From Bacteroidota bacterium (GTDB lineage: Bacteria > Bacteroidota > Bacteroidia > Chitinophagales > Chitinophagaceae), in assembly GCA_018267545.1 (NCBI GenBank), contig JAFDYG010000496.1:1-64000 (forward strand): a DNA stretch of 64,000 nt. Direction: 5' to 3'. Below are positions 1 to 8,334 of this stretch, one piece after another. A program made the position numbers and the translations under genes. Numbering within the stretch: the first letter of the stretch is position 1; each line of letters starts with the position of its first letter. The notes under the pieces were generated by a model. The model saw only the letters and a program-made list of their open reading frames with translations, had not been told where the DNA came from and made no database searches.

Positions 1-213
1 CGCTCCGAAGCCTGAACAGATTGCTAAAAGATCGTCCTATCCATATGAAATAATCCGCTTGCCAATTATCCCACGGGCAATAAATTCCCCAACATCCACT
101 CAAAAACCATTTCCCCCCTGTAAGGTTACAATAATCCTCTTTTACGAGAAGGTTTCTTTAAACAAAATAAGTGGCACAAGATTAGCGCATTTAATTAGAT
201 CACCCTTAAATAT

Positions 214-600
214 TTGATCTTGCAGCAGCGAAAGAGAATATTGTTGATTGATGATGATTATGACAATCTGCTCGCATGCAACTTAATCCTGCAGAGAAGG
301 GGCTTTAACGTCCTTACACTGCCAGGATGCGAGAAAATGGATGACCTGACCGACGTCCTCCAAACCTTCCAGCCACAGTTGATCTTCATGGAACACGACA
401 TGCGTGGAATCTGCGGTCCTGATCTTACCAAAATGCTCAAATCGAATTCAGAATTTAAACATATTCCCATTATTTATTTCTCCGGCAGAGACGACATCGC
501 CAGCCTCGCAGAACAGACCAAAGCAGATGGCTACCTGAACAAGCCACTCAAAGTAGACACCCTAATGGGAATCACGTATAAATATTTGCCCCGGGATTAA
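214..600 (+). CDS. single-domain response regulator with Glu at the phosphorylation site
   Basis: A receiver (CheY-like) domain fills the whole 128-residue protein, with no output domain. The acidic cluster is D13-D15, the Ser of the switch lies in 'IIYFSG', and the conserved Lys is in 'YLNKPL'. The phospho-acceptor position is E60 (codon 391-393), inside 'LIFMEHDMRG'; the paralogue at 1015 has Asp there. Glu often mimics phosphorylated Asp, so this may be a locked receiver (inference). The start is TTG; no in-frame ATG gives the first beta strand. It lies upstream of a small unknown gene and the paralogous receiver, which suggests one locus. Confidence 0.9.
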   Translation: MILQQRKRILLIDDDYDNLLACNLILQRRGFNVLTLPGCEKMDDLTDVLQTFQPQLIFMEHDMRGICGPDLTKMLKSNSEFKHIPIIYFSGRDDIASLAEQTKADGYLNKPLKVDTLMGITYKYLPRD

Positions 601-682
601 TAATATACGTTAATTTCATCCGATATATCGTCTCATCGTTCGAAGGACATAGATTTGGCACGTTAGTTTGTATAATACAAGT

Positions 683-976
683 ATGGATCAATCGCATTTC
701 ACGATATCATTTATCTATGAAATAATACCGGAATCTTTGCACGTTCACCTAAGCGCAGAGATTGAGATGATTACCGACGAAACCTGCATTGTCCGGAACA
801 TACGCCGTACAGGAACGGACGAGTCACCCCTTCTTCCCATATTGAAATTAACCAAAATCAATGGCCAATGGGTCCATAATGAAGGAACCAGGAAGGAAAG
901 CAACATAAGCGCATCTATTGGAGAGGCAATCAAACGCCACCAGGAAACCGCAAAAACTAATACCGAAAACAAGTAA
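683..976 (+). CDS. small protein of unknown function
   Basis: I do not recognise this 97-residue protein. It has no signal peptide or membrane segment, a probably beta-rich first half and a polar, charged C-terminus. A TTG 15 bases upstream is in frame, but the ATG at 683 is the better start. It sits between two paralogous receivers (stop at 600, next start at 1015) on the same strand, so it may be a partner of that signalling pair; this rests on position only. Confidence 0.6.
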   Translation: MDQSHFTISFIYEIIPESLHVHLSAEIEMITDETCIVRNIRRTGTDESPLLPILKLTKINGQWVHNEGTRKESNISASIGEAIKRHQETAKTNTENK

Positions 977-1014
977 ATTCGCGTCGAGTCACAAGCCTTT
1001 ATCAAAAACTCAAG

Positions 1015-1392
1015 ATGATCGAAAAACGTAAAAAAATTCTTATTGTAGACGACGACCCCGACCACCTGCTCATCTGCAATATACTCTTTAGAAGAAGAGG
1101 CTATGACGTTCTACCCCTGCTAGGCTGCAATCCAATCGAAACACTAACCGACGCCATCGACTCCTTTCAACCAAGCCTTATCTTCATGGACCACTTCATG
1201 CCCGGAATTACCGGCTTCGACGCAATCAAAATGCTCAAAAACCATCCAACCTACCGCTCCATACCTGTAATCTACTTCAGCGTCCACGGAGACCTCGCCC
1301 TGATCGCCCGCGACGCCGGAGCCGATGCCTACTTTCAGAAACCCTTCCAATCCGAGGAGCTCCTAAAGATCGCCGACAGATTTGTCGCCTAA
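1015..1392 (+). CDS. single-domain response regulator
   Basis: A stand-alone receiver domain of 125 residues with all key residues: acidic cluster D12-D14, phospho-acceptor D59 in 'LIFMDHFMPG', Ser in 'VIYFSV' and Lys in 'YFQKPF'. It is clearly paralogous to the receiver at 214, with long stretches alignable without gaps, but keeps the Asp that the other lost. It has no DNA-binding domain, so it would act by protein contact or as a phosphate sink. The SDR start lies 34 bases after its stop. Confidence 0.93.
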   Translation: MIEKRKKILIVDDDPDHLLICNILFRRRGYDVLPLLGCNPIETLTDAIDSFQPSLIFMDHFMPGITGFDAIKMLKNHPTYRSIPVIYFSVHGDLALIARDAGADAYFQKPFQSEELLKIADRFVA

Positions 1393-1426
1393 ATCCCCAA
1401 AGCCCTCCCTCCCAAACCCTCTTCAT

Positions 1427-2200
1427 ATGGCAAGAATCTTCATCACCGGCTCCGCCGACGGTCTGGGAAAAATGGCCGCACAGCTGCTCTTGAGCGAAGG
1501 CCACCAGGTCCTCCTCCACGCAAGGAACAACGCCCGCGCCGAACAAGCCCTAAAAGCCAACCCATCCGCCGAAGACGTCGTAACCGGCGACCTCTCCAGC
1601 ATAAAAGAAACCATCGACTTATCCCAAAAAGTTAACGCCCTCGGTCCCTTCGACGCCGTCATCCATAACGCCGCAGCCGGCTACCAGGAACGCCGTAAAA
1701 TAACCACCCCCGACGGTCTCGCCCATATCTTCGCCATCAACAGCCTCGCCCCCTATATCCTCACCGCCCTCATACACAAACCAAGCCGCCTCGTCTACCT
1801 CAGCTCCGGCCTCCACCGCAGCGGCGACAGCTCCCTAAAAGATCTATCCTGGGACCGACGTCCCTGGAACGGCTTCCAGGCCTACTCCGACTCCAAGCTC
1901 CACGACGTAATCCTCGCCTTCGCTATCGCCCGCAAATGGAAAGACGTCTACAGCAACGCCCTCGAACCCGGCTGGGTCGCCACAAAAATGGGCGGCCCCG
2001 GCGCCCCCGACAGCCTGCAGGAAGGCCCCGTCACTCAGGCATGGCTAGCCGCAGGCACCGACCCCAAAACCCACACCACCGCCGGCTACTTCTACCACAA
2101 ACAACCCAGGGCCGTCAACCCCGACGCCCGCAACAAAGACATACAAGAAGAATTTCTGGAAAAGTGCTTCGAATTTTCGGGCGTCCGTATGCCCGACTAA
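1427..2200 (+). CDS. short-chain dehydrogenase/reductase (SDR)
   Basis: A 257-residue Rossmann-fold oxidoreductase. The NAD(P)-binding glycine motif 'TGSADGLG' is at the N-terminus, 'HNAAAG' stands for the usual NNAG, and the catalytic 'YSDSK' (YxxxK) is present. The ATG at 1427 gives the standard SDR N-terminus (MARIFITG); an upstream in-frame extension overlaps the receiver gene and is unlikely to be used. The substrate cannot be told from sequence. Confidence 0.88.
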   Translation: MARIFITGSADGLGKMAAQLLLSEGHQVLLHARNNARAEQALKANPSAEDVVTGDLSSIKETIDLSQKVNALGPFDAVIHNAAAGYQERRKITTPDGLAHIFAINSLAPYILTALIHKPSRLVYLSSGLHRSGDSSLKDLSWDRRPWNGFQAYSDSKLHDVILAFAIARKWKDVYSNALEPGWVATKMGGPGAPDSLQEGPVTQAWLAAGTDPKTHTTAGYFYHKQPRAVNPDARNKDIQEEFLEKCFEFSGVRMPD

Positions 2201-2228
2201 TTTTTCGCGTACTCTTACGCCAGCTACC

Positions 2229-2244
2229 CGTTGTAAGAACAACG
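2229..2244. repeat. inverted repeat upstream of rph
   Basis: CGTTGT and ACAACG form a perfect 6-bp inverted repeat with a 4-base loop between the SDR stop and rph. No T-run follows, so it is a poor terminator; an operator is possible but unproven. Confidence 0.3.
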
Positions 2245-2360
2245 TTCCATACACAACGATAGTTCAAAATCACACGGCATTTCTATCCACCCTCCGTGAC
2301 TAAAACCATCCCACAAAACCCAATCGATCCCCCGAAATTAGCGTGAACAAAACCATCCCC

Positions 2361-4934
2361 ATGTCCTTCACGCTAGCCTTCCACAACATCGACAAAACAT
2401 CACTCCCCACCGTCGGCGGCAAAGCCGCAAACCTCGGCCAACTCACCAAAATCAAAGACCTCCAAATCCCCCCGGGCTTCTGCATCACCACCGAAGCCTT
2501 CAAAACCATCCTCGACCAAAATCCAAAAATAAACAACCTTCTCGACCAGCTCTCCCTACTTAAACCAACCGACCTCGATAAAATAAAAATACTCAGCGCC
2601 AATATCCGCAAAGCCATCGAAGCAACCCCCATCCCCCAAAACATCACCGAAGAACTCATCCCCTGCCTCGACAACACCACCCCCTACGCCATCCGCTCCT
2701 CCGCCACCGCCGAAGACCTCCCCTCCGCATCCTTCGCCGGCCAGCAAGACACCTACCTCAACATCATAGGAACCCCATCCATCCTAACCCATATCAGCAA
2801 GTGCTGGGCATCCCTCTTCACCGAACGAGCCATAACCTACCGCCTCCAAAACAATTTCGACCATAATAAAGTACACCTCGCCGTGATCGTCCAAAAGATG
2901 ATCTTCCCCCAAACCGCCGGCATCCTCTTCACCGCCGACCCCATCACCTCCAACAGAAACATCACCTCCATCGACGCCAGCTTCGGTCTCGGCGAAGCCC
3001 TTGTCTCCGGCCTCGTAAATCCCGACATCTATAAAGTCAAAAACGACCAAATCACAGAAAGAAACATCTCCGCCAAAAAGCTAGCCATCCTCCCCTCTAA
3101 AAACGGCGGCACAACCCCGCAGCCCATCGCCCCCCAACACCAATCCACCCCAGCCCTCACCGACCCCCAAATCCTCCAGCTCGCCCAAATAGGCCGAACC
3201 ATCGAACAACACTTCGGCAGCCCCCAGGACATCGAATGGTGCCTCGCGGACCATACCTTCTACATCCTCCAAAGCCGCCCCATCACCACCCTCTTCCCCA
3301 TCCCCGAAGCACCCGATCAATCCCAGGCATCCGACCCGCCCCCCCACGTCTATGTCTCCGTCGGCCACCAGCAAATGATGACCGACGCCCTCAAACCCCT
3401 CGGCCTATCCGTCTGGCAGCTATCCGCCGCCCGCCCCATGTTCACAGCCGGCGGAAGGCTCTTCGTCGATATAGCCCCCCAGCTCGCCACCGCCGCCGGC
3501 AGAGAAATGATAATAAACGTCCTCGGCAAAAACGACCCGCTCATAAAAGACGCCCTCACAACCCTCCTCGAACGGGAAGACTTCACACAACCCACCGAAA
3601 CACAACCATCTCATACCCTCCCCAACTTTCAAACCCTCAACGACTACCCCCCATCCATCGTCGACGACCTCATCGAACAAAGCCAAACCGCCATACAAGA
3701 ACTAAAACAAACCATCCAAACCAAATCCGGCGCCCACCTCATCGACTTCATCATCGAACACGAAAAAACCGCACGCCAGGCCCCCTTCAACACCCAGGGC
3801 TTCGGCGTCATCATGACCGCCATGAACGCCGCATCATGGCTAAACGAAAAAATACAGGAATGGCTCGGCGAAGTAAACGTCGCCGACACCCTCACCCAAT
3901 CCGTCCCCCACAATATCACTTCCGAAATGGGCCTCGCCCTTCTCGACGTCGCCGACATCATCCGCCCCTATCCCGAAGTAATCGAATACCTCCAACAAAC
4001 AAAAGACGAAAACTTCATAACCCACTTGTCCAGCATCCACGGCGGCCCCCAGGCCCAACAAGCCATCCAAACCTACCTCGACAAATACGGCATGCGCTGC
4101 GCCGGAGAAATCGACATCACCAGAACCCGTTGGAGCGAAAAACCACTCACCCTACTCCCCACCCTGCTGGGCAACATCAAAAACCTCCCACAGAACGCAG
4201 GCAGAAATAAATTCGAACAAGGAAAAAACGAAGCGCAAAAAAAAGAGAAGGAAATATTACACCGTCTCAACCACCTACCCGACGGCAACACAAAATCCCG
4301 CGAAACAAAAAGAATGATCGACCTCGTCCGCAACTTCAGCGGCTATCGTGAATACCCCAAATATGCCATCGTCAGCCGCTACTTCATCTATAAGCAAGCC
4401 CTGCTGAAAGAAACCCAATTCTTCCCCGACAAAGAAGACATTTACTACCTCACCCTCGAAGAGCTCCGCGAAGCCATCCGCACAAAAACGCCGCCGGCGA
4501 CGCTAATAACCCAACGCAAAGAACAACATAAACGATACGAAAAACTAACCCCGCCCCGCGTCATCACCTCCGAAGGCGAAATCCTCACCGGAAAATACAA
4601 ACGCGAAAACCTCCCAAAAAACGCCATCATCGGCCTCGCCGTCTCCTCCGGCACCATCGAAGGCCGCGCCCGCATCATCCTCAACATGGAAGACGCCGAC
4701 CTCGAAGAAGGCGATATCCTCGTCACCCCCTTCACCGACCCGAGTTGGACACCCCTATTCGTCTCCATAAAAGGCCTCATCACCGAAGTCGGCGGCTTGA
4801 TGACCCACGGAGCCGTCATCGCCCGCGAATACGGCCTCCCCGCCGTCGTCGGCGTAGAAAACGCCACCACCCTCATAAAAGATGGCTGGCACATTCGCCT
4901 GAACGGAACTGAAGGCTACATCGAAATTCTCTAG
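2361..4934 (+). CDS. rph: rifampicin phosphotransferase
   Basis: An 857-residue dikinase-type enzyme that uses ATP to phosphorylate rifamycins, giving AMP and inorganic phosphate. Three regions are visible: an N-terminal ATP-grasp domain (about 1-320, with 'VGGKAANLG', 'AIRSSATAEDLPSASFAGQ' and 'DIEWCLAD'), a central drug-binding domain (about 330-755) and a C-terminal swivelling phosphohistidine domain with His816 in 'GGLMTHGAVIAREYG'. This domain order, with the His domain last and no PEP-binding barrel, separates Rph from PEP synthase. Length and sequence closely resemble Listeria Rph (about 867 residues) as I remember it. A GTG at 2343 is in frame, but the ATG at 2361 matches the family start. 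No mobile element flanks it, and its codon use matches its neighbours. Confidence 0.93.
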   Translation: MSFTLAFHNIDKTSLPTVGGKAANLGQLTKIKDLQIPPGFCITTEAFKTILDQNPKINNLLDQLSLLKPTDLDKIKILSANIRKAIEATPIPQNITEELIPCLDNTTPYAIRSSATAEDLPSASFAGQQDTYLNIIGTPSILTHISKCWASLFTERAITYRLQNNFDHNKVHLAVIVQKMIFPQTAGILFTADPITSNRNITSIDASFGLGEALVSGLVNPDIYKVKNDQITERNISAKKLAILPSKNGGTTPQPIAPQHQSTPALTDPQILQLAQIGRTIEQHFGSPQDIEWCLADHTFYILQSRPITTLFPIPEAPDQSQASDPPPHVYVSVGHQQMMTDALKPLGLSVWQLSAARPMFTAGGRLFVDIAPQLATAAGREMIINVLGKNDPLIKDALTTLLEREDFTQPTETQPSHTLPNFQTLNDYPPSIVDDLIEQSQTAIQELKQTIQTKSGAHLIDFIIEHEKTARQAPFNTQGFGVIMTAMNAASWLNEKIQEWLGEVNVADTLTQSVPHNITSEMGLALLDVADIIRPYPEVIEYLQQTKDENFITHLSSIHGGPQAQQAIQTYLDKYGMRCAGEIDITRTRWSEKPLTLLPTLLGNIKNLPQNAGRNKFEQGKNEAQKKEKEILHRLNHLPDGNTKSRETKRMIDLVRNFSGYREYPKYAIVSRYFIYKQALLKETQFFPDKEDIYYLTLEELREAIRTKTPPATLITQRKEQHKRYEKLTPPRVITSEGEILTGKYKRENLPKNAIIGLAVSSGTIEGRARIILNMEDADLEEGDILVTPFTDPSWTPLFVSIKGLITEVGGLMTHGAVIAREYGLPAVVGVENATTLIKDGWHIRLNGTEGYIEIL

Positions 4935-5021
4935 CATCCACACCCCTGGGATTTTTTTCCCCAACCGGCCCCCCTCTTCCGCTTATATCAAATTGGTACG
5001 GAAATTGGCTTTCAAATCCAC

Positions 5022-5396
5022 ATGACTACCACGACACCCAGCTTGCGCAAAATCCTGGTCATCGAAGACGAAGGAGACATGTGTCTCCTGCTCGAGCTTC
5101 TGCTGACAGCCCGAAACGTAAACGTCAACCACGCAAAAACCCTTTCCCAGGCCCAGGAATGCCTGAAACTCGAACAGCCCGACCTCGTCCTTCTCGACAA
5201 CCGTCTCCCCGATGGCTTCGGAGTCGACTTTATCGATCATATCAAGAAAAACTATCCCGACGTCAAAATAGTCCTCATCACCGGCGTCGACCGCGCTATC
5301 CAGGACTTCGCCCTCGAAGCAGGCGCCGACACCTTCCTGTCCAAACCCTTCACCCGTCAGCAGCTTCACCACTGCGTCGACGATCTTCTTAATTAA
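5022..5396 (+). CDS. single-domain response regulator
   Basis: A 124-residue receiver-only protein. Acidic residues E15-D16-E17, phospho-acceptor D59 in 'LVLLDNRLPDG', Thr in 'VLITG' and Lys in 'FLSKPF' are all present. There is no output domain and no adjacent kinase; the nearest kinase is the TPR kinase at 8970 on the other strand. A perfect 9-bp inverted repeat lies just downstream. Confidence 0.92.
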   Translation: MTTTTPSLRKILVIEDEGDMCLLLELLLTARNVNVNHAKTLSQAQECLKLEQPDLVLLDNRLPDGFGVDFIDHIKKNYPDVKIVLITGVDRAIQDFALEAGADTFLSKPFTRQQLHHCVDDLLN

Positions 5397-5419
5397 TCGA
5401 TATATCACCTATAATAATT

Positions 5420-5446
5420 GACATTTCGCATCCGATACGAAATGTC
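5420..5446. repeat. perfect 9-bp inverted repeat
   Basis: GACATTTCG and CGAAATGTC are separated by 9 bases. It lies 24 bases after the receiver gene and 84 bases before the gene at 5530. No T-tract follows, so an operator or RNA hairpin is at least as likely as a terminator. Confidence 0.45.
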
Positions 5447-5529
5447 GTCACCGTCATTCACACATGCCCGGATAACTCACTATATACCAATACCAACTAT
5501 ACTGGCACACCGATTGGAATCCCTTCGGC

Positions 5530-6357
5530 ATGGAAAACAAAAACATTTCAGCCGTTCTCGATCTCCTCGGCAGCAGCCTCCTGCAGTCCCCCGCCCTGCC
5601 CCAGGTCTATCTCGAAAACCTGCCCTGGTTCCTTCAAAAATGGGGCATCCGAAGCATGACCACCAATGACATCGATACCATCTCCCCATTACTGAACACC
5701 GCATCAGAGCTCGGGCACCTAAAACCCATCTTCCAGCAATGCAGCACCATCGCCTTTGCAGACTGGGCGCAATACATCACCGCATCCGACTGCTGGGACG
5801 TCCTGCTCCGCGACGTGATCAGGCCGCTCAAAAGAAAGGACATGGATTTCATCTTCTACCTTGGAAATGTTTCTTCCAGCCCCGTCTTCAAAGTCGACGA
5901 AGCCCTCGACATCATGAGCGACTATTCCATATATGGCAGGACGACGCTAATACTCGATCAGCAGGAACTAAAAACGCTCTGGCAGCAGCTCAACGGCTTC
6001 CCCGATAGCAAAAGCGACGATTCATGGCCCTTCGACTACGAGAAAAAATTTAGATTCATCTTCAACACCATGAAAGTTCACATGCTCATGGTATACTCCA
6101 CTAATGGAGTCTCCCTCTTCTCGAAGGACCAGCAATTCAACCTGACCCGCCAAATCCTCCCCGAAAACATAGAAACCAGCAGCCACGCCCGGACCGACTT
6201 TATCAACGGCTACACCATGGGCCTCACTCGAAAGCTCGACATCCCCCTCTGTATTGCCCTCGGCATCGTATACTATGCCGCCAGCGGCCTCTACAACACA
6301 AAGCCCGACCGGCAGGCCCTGCTCGATTATATCAAAATATGGAAAGACCAGCTCTGA
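5530..6357 (+). CDS. protein of unknown function
   Basis: I do not recognise this 275-residue protein. It has no signal peptide and appears soluble and mixed alpha/beta, with several Trp-containing segments. A hydrophobic stretch near residue 245 ('CIALGIVYYAASG') may be a buried helix. It sits alone between a receiver gene and the peptidase operon, with the inverted repeat at 5420 in its upstream region. The ATG at 5530 is the first possible start. Confidence 0.75.
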   Translation: MENKNISAVLDLLGSSLLQSPALPQVYLENLPWFLQKWGIRSMTTNDIDTISPLLNTASELGHLKPIFQQCSTIAFADWAQYITASDCWDVLLRDVIRPLKRKDMDFIFYLGNVSSSPVFKVDEALDIMSDYSIYGRTTLILDQQELKTLWQQLNGFPDSKSDDSWPFDYEKKFRFIFNTMKVHMLMVYSTNGVSLFSKDQQFNLTRQILPENIETSSHARTDFINGYTMGLTRKLDIPLCIALGIVYYAASGLYNTKPDRQALLDYIKIWKDQL

Positions 6358-6475
6358 CCCCCTTCCCCTGACCACCGCCGATCCGCTGCCCGCCCCACCC
6401 CCCAACTCAATATTTTTCCTTCCCTGTGTTTCCCCCTGCAGTAAAGTTTGCGACTATTCCCTCAAACTTACTACC

Positions 6476-7051
6476 ATGACAAATCGAAATCTCATCTTGT
6501 ACCTCTTACCCCTGTCCCTTGCCCTCTATCTAACCTCCTGCTGCACCCCCAATCCCACCATCGGCTCCCAGCCCGTCACTCTCTATCCCCAACAAACCAG
6601 CATGTGGTGCTGGGCCGCAAGCGGCGAAATGTGCATGAACTTCCTCGGGGCAAACGTCCAGCAATGCGACGAAGCCAACAAAAGATTCGGCCGCACCGAC
6701 TGCTGCAACAACCCCGTCCCCACCGCCTGCGTCAACGGCGGATGGCCGGAATTTAACAAATACGGCTTCAAATCCGACGTAACTTCGGACGCAGCGCTCT
6801 CCTTCGACGCCATCAAAAAACAGATTTATTGTTATAGAAAACCGATCGCCTTCTCCTGGCACTGGACCGGCGGCGGCGGACACATGATGGTCATCACCGG
6901 CTACTTCGTCATGGACGGCGTCCAATACGTAACCGTCAACAACCCCTGGGCCCCCAACGTCGGCGCTCAGGAGATCTACACCTACGCCAAATACGTAAGC
7001 GGCTCCGACCACACCCATTGGAATGACTACTACAACATCTCAAAGCAATAA
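6476..7051 (+). CDS. papain-like cysteine peptidase lipoprotein
   Basis: A 191-residue lipoprotein with a hydrophobic signal peptide and lipobox 'LTSC' (Cys22). The mature part has the papain-like active-site pattern of the AvrRpt2/C39-like groups: Gln39/40 and Cys45 in 'YPQQTSMWCWAASGEM', His136 in 'GGGGHMMVITGY' and Asn155/156 in 'VNNPWAP'. Extra cysteines ('TDCCNN', 'PTACVNGG') may form disulfides, fitting a periplasmic or surface location. The ATG at 6476 is chosen because it starts the signal peptide. A secreted partner gene begins 11 bases after the stop. Confidence 0.82.
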   Translation: MTNRNLILYLLPLSLALYLTSCCTPNPTIGSQPVTLYPQQTSMWCWAASGEMCMNFLGANVQQCDEANKRFGRTDCCNNPVPTACVNGGWPEFNKYGFKSDVTSDAALSFDAIKKQIYCYRKPIAFSWHWTGGGGHMMVITGYFVMDGVQYVTVNNPWAPNVGAQEIYTYAKYVSGSDHTHWNDYYNISKQ

Positions 7052-7062
7052 ATCTAAACGTC

Positions 7063-7686
7063 ATGAAAACAAAAATATCTCTCTTCATAACCCTCGCAAC
7101 GATCATCACCCTGCACATGCAAGCCCAAAACCGCCGACCCGCCCCCGATAGCGCCGCGGCTAAAGCTTTCCGCAGCCTCCAGAAAAATATCAACGAAGGC
7201 AACTTCAAGCTCTTCGGCCTCACTTCGGCAGCAGAAGCGGCAAATCTTCGCCTCGGCCCCACCCCCATCGACGTCTATCTCATCAGGCTCGACAGCGTCC
7301 AAAAATTCCAGGGCGGCCCCGCGACCTCCATCCTCACCAACAGCAGCCAGGTCGTCTACCCGCTCTACTCGGGAGAAAACATCGTCTCCTCCGTAAAGCT
7401 CGACTACGACGGCAAGAGCTGGGCCGTCGAAAGCTTCGGCGACCGCGACCTCATCACCTTCTATCAGCGGGCGCAGGCCAACACTCCTCAGTCCAATAAA
7501 AAGTTCCTGATTAGAATCCCAGCCCTAAACGTCTACTTCTCCGCATACGACAACAACGGCACCACGGTGCAGCTCTTAGGGAATCAACAAATGGGCGATC
7601 TCAAGCCCGGCACCGTAACGACCTTACCAGACGCTCTATTAAAACTAAAGACCCTCGCAAACGCCTACAATGGCCTTCCCTGGTAA
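7063..7686 (+). CDS. secreted protein of unknown function, partner of the cysteine peptidase
   Basis: A 207-residue protein with a clear N-terminal signal peptide ending near 'HMQAQ'. I recognise no domain; the mature part looks mixed alpha/beta and has no cysteine-rich or catalytic motif. It starts 11 bases after the peptidase stop and is followed by a strong terminator, so the two form a bicistronic operon. Secreted peptidases are often paired with inhibitors, so an inhibitor or substrate role is possible, but this is inference from position. Confidence 0.75.
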   Translation: MKTKISLFITLATIITLHMQAQNRRPAPDSAAAKAFRSLQKNINEGNFKLFGLTSAAEAANLRLGPTPIDVYLIRLDSVQKFQGGPATSILTNSSQVVYPLYSGENIVSSVKLDYDGKSWAVESFGDRDLITFYQRAQANTPQSNKKFLIRIPALNVYFSAYDNNGTTVQLLGNQQMGDLKPGTVTTLPDALLKLKTLANAYNGLPW

Positions 7687-7692
7687 ACAAAA

Positions 7693-7720
7693 AAAAAGCA
7701 AGCCTCCGGGCTTGCTTTTT
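7693..7720 (+). terminator. rho-independent terminator of the peptidase operon
   Basis: GCAAGCC and GGCTTGC form a 7-bp stem around a 4-base loop, flanked by A5 and T5 that extend the stem. It lies 7 bases after the stop at 7686. Confidence 0.9.
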
Positions 7721-7727
7721 CAAATTA

Positions 7728-7742
7728 GTTACAACTAACTAT
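7728..7742. promoter_or_regulatory. 15-bp motif GTTACAACTAACTAT
   Basis: It lies 47 bases upstream of the barrel gene start at 7789. A copy differing at one base (GTTACAATTAACTAT) is at 11182-11196, 53 bases upstream of the lipoprotein gene at 11249. The two flank the TPR kinase/NarL regulator operon, so a binding site for that regulator or a shared promoter element is possible. Confidence 0.4.
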
Positions 7743-7788
7743 AGTTTTTTGCCGCCGCACTCCGCATCTTGCCGGCAAATCTACAAAC

Positions 7789-8313
7789 ATGAACCCCTAT
7801 TCCCTACTCCTCGCCCTTCTAATAACTACTACCACCTTCGCCCAATCCTCCAAAACATCCGACAAAGACTGGGACTTCCAGGCAGGCATCAACCTCTATC
7901 ATCCCCTAAAATATTTCAACATGTTCAGCGGCTTCGGCACAGGCATCGACGTCGCCGCACTACACCCCATCGCCGCTGGCCTCTCCGTCGGCGGCCGCAT
8001 CAACTACGGCTACTTCTTCGGCCGCTCGGCCGACCCCACCTTTACCAGCGGCAACGGCGACCACTTTAAAGCCAGCCACCTCTATGATTTCTTTGGCGAA
8101 GCCAGCTACAAGCTCCCCTCCAACATAGTCACCGGCCTTGACCTCGGCTATGGAATCATCACCTTCAACGGCGAATCCGACGGAAGCTTCGCGGAGAAAA
8201 TCTACCTCGGATATGAATTCGAAGACTGGAACGTCCCCATGACCTTCGCCGCCTTCTATGAGCAGACTTCCTACCACAAAAACGCCGGGATAAGAGCCAC
8301 CGTTAGATTATAG
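7789..8313 (+). CDS. small outer-membrane beta-barrel protein
   Basis: A 174-residue protein with a signal peptide cleaved near 'TTTFAQ'. The mature part has alternating aromatic and polar strands ('GGRINYGYFFG', 'VTGLDLGYGIITF', 'KIYLGYEF') and ends with a typical outer-membrane C-terminus of alternating residues and a last Leu ('IRATVRL'). About eight strands would fit. The cargo or role is unknown. It converges on the NarL regulator gene with a gap of only 21 bases. Confidence 0.75.
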   Translation: MNPYSLLLALLITTTTFAQSSKTSDKDWDFQAGINLYHPLKYFNMFSGFGTGIDVAALHPIAAGLSVGGRINYGYFFGRSADPTFTSGNGDHFKASHLYDFFGEASYKLPSNIVTGLDLGYGIITFNGESDGSFAEKIYLGYEFEDWNVPMTFAAFYEQTSYHKNAGIRATVRL

Positions 8314-8334
8314 AAGCCGCCGACACAATTCCCC

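Noticed and set aside
1..213. Possible gene end or regulatory RNA at the left edge
   Set aside because: I see no convincing coding frame, hairpin or promoter match; it is left as upstream DNA of the receiver gene.
3236..4210. Open frame of 324 codons on the + strand inside rph
   Set aside because: The translation is Arg/Pro/His-rich, typical of a wrong frame, and rph covers the region with strong family evidence.
2361..4934. PEP synthase annotation for the rph gene
   Set aside because: The phosphohistidine domain is at the C-terminus and there is no PEP-binding TIM barrel.
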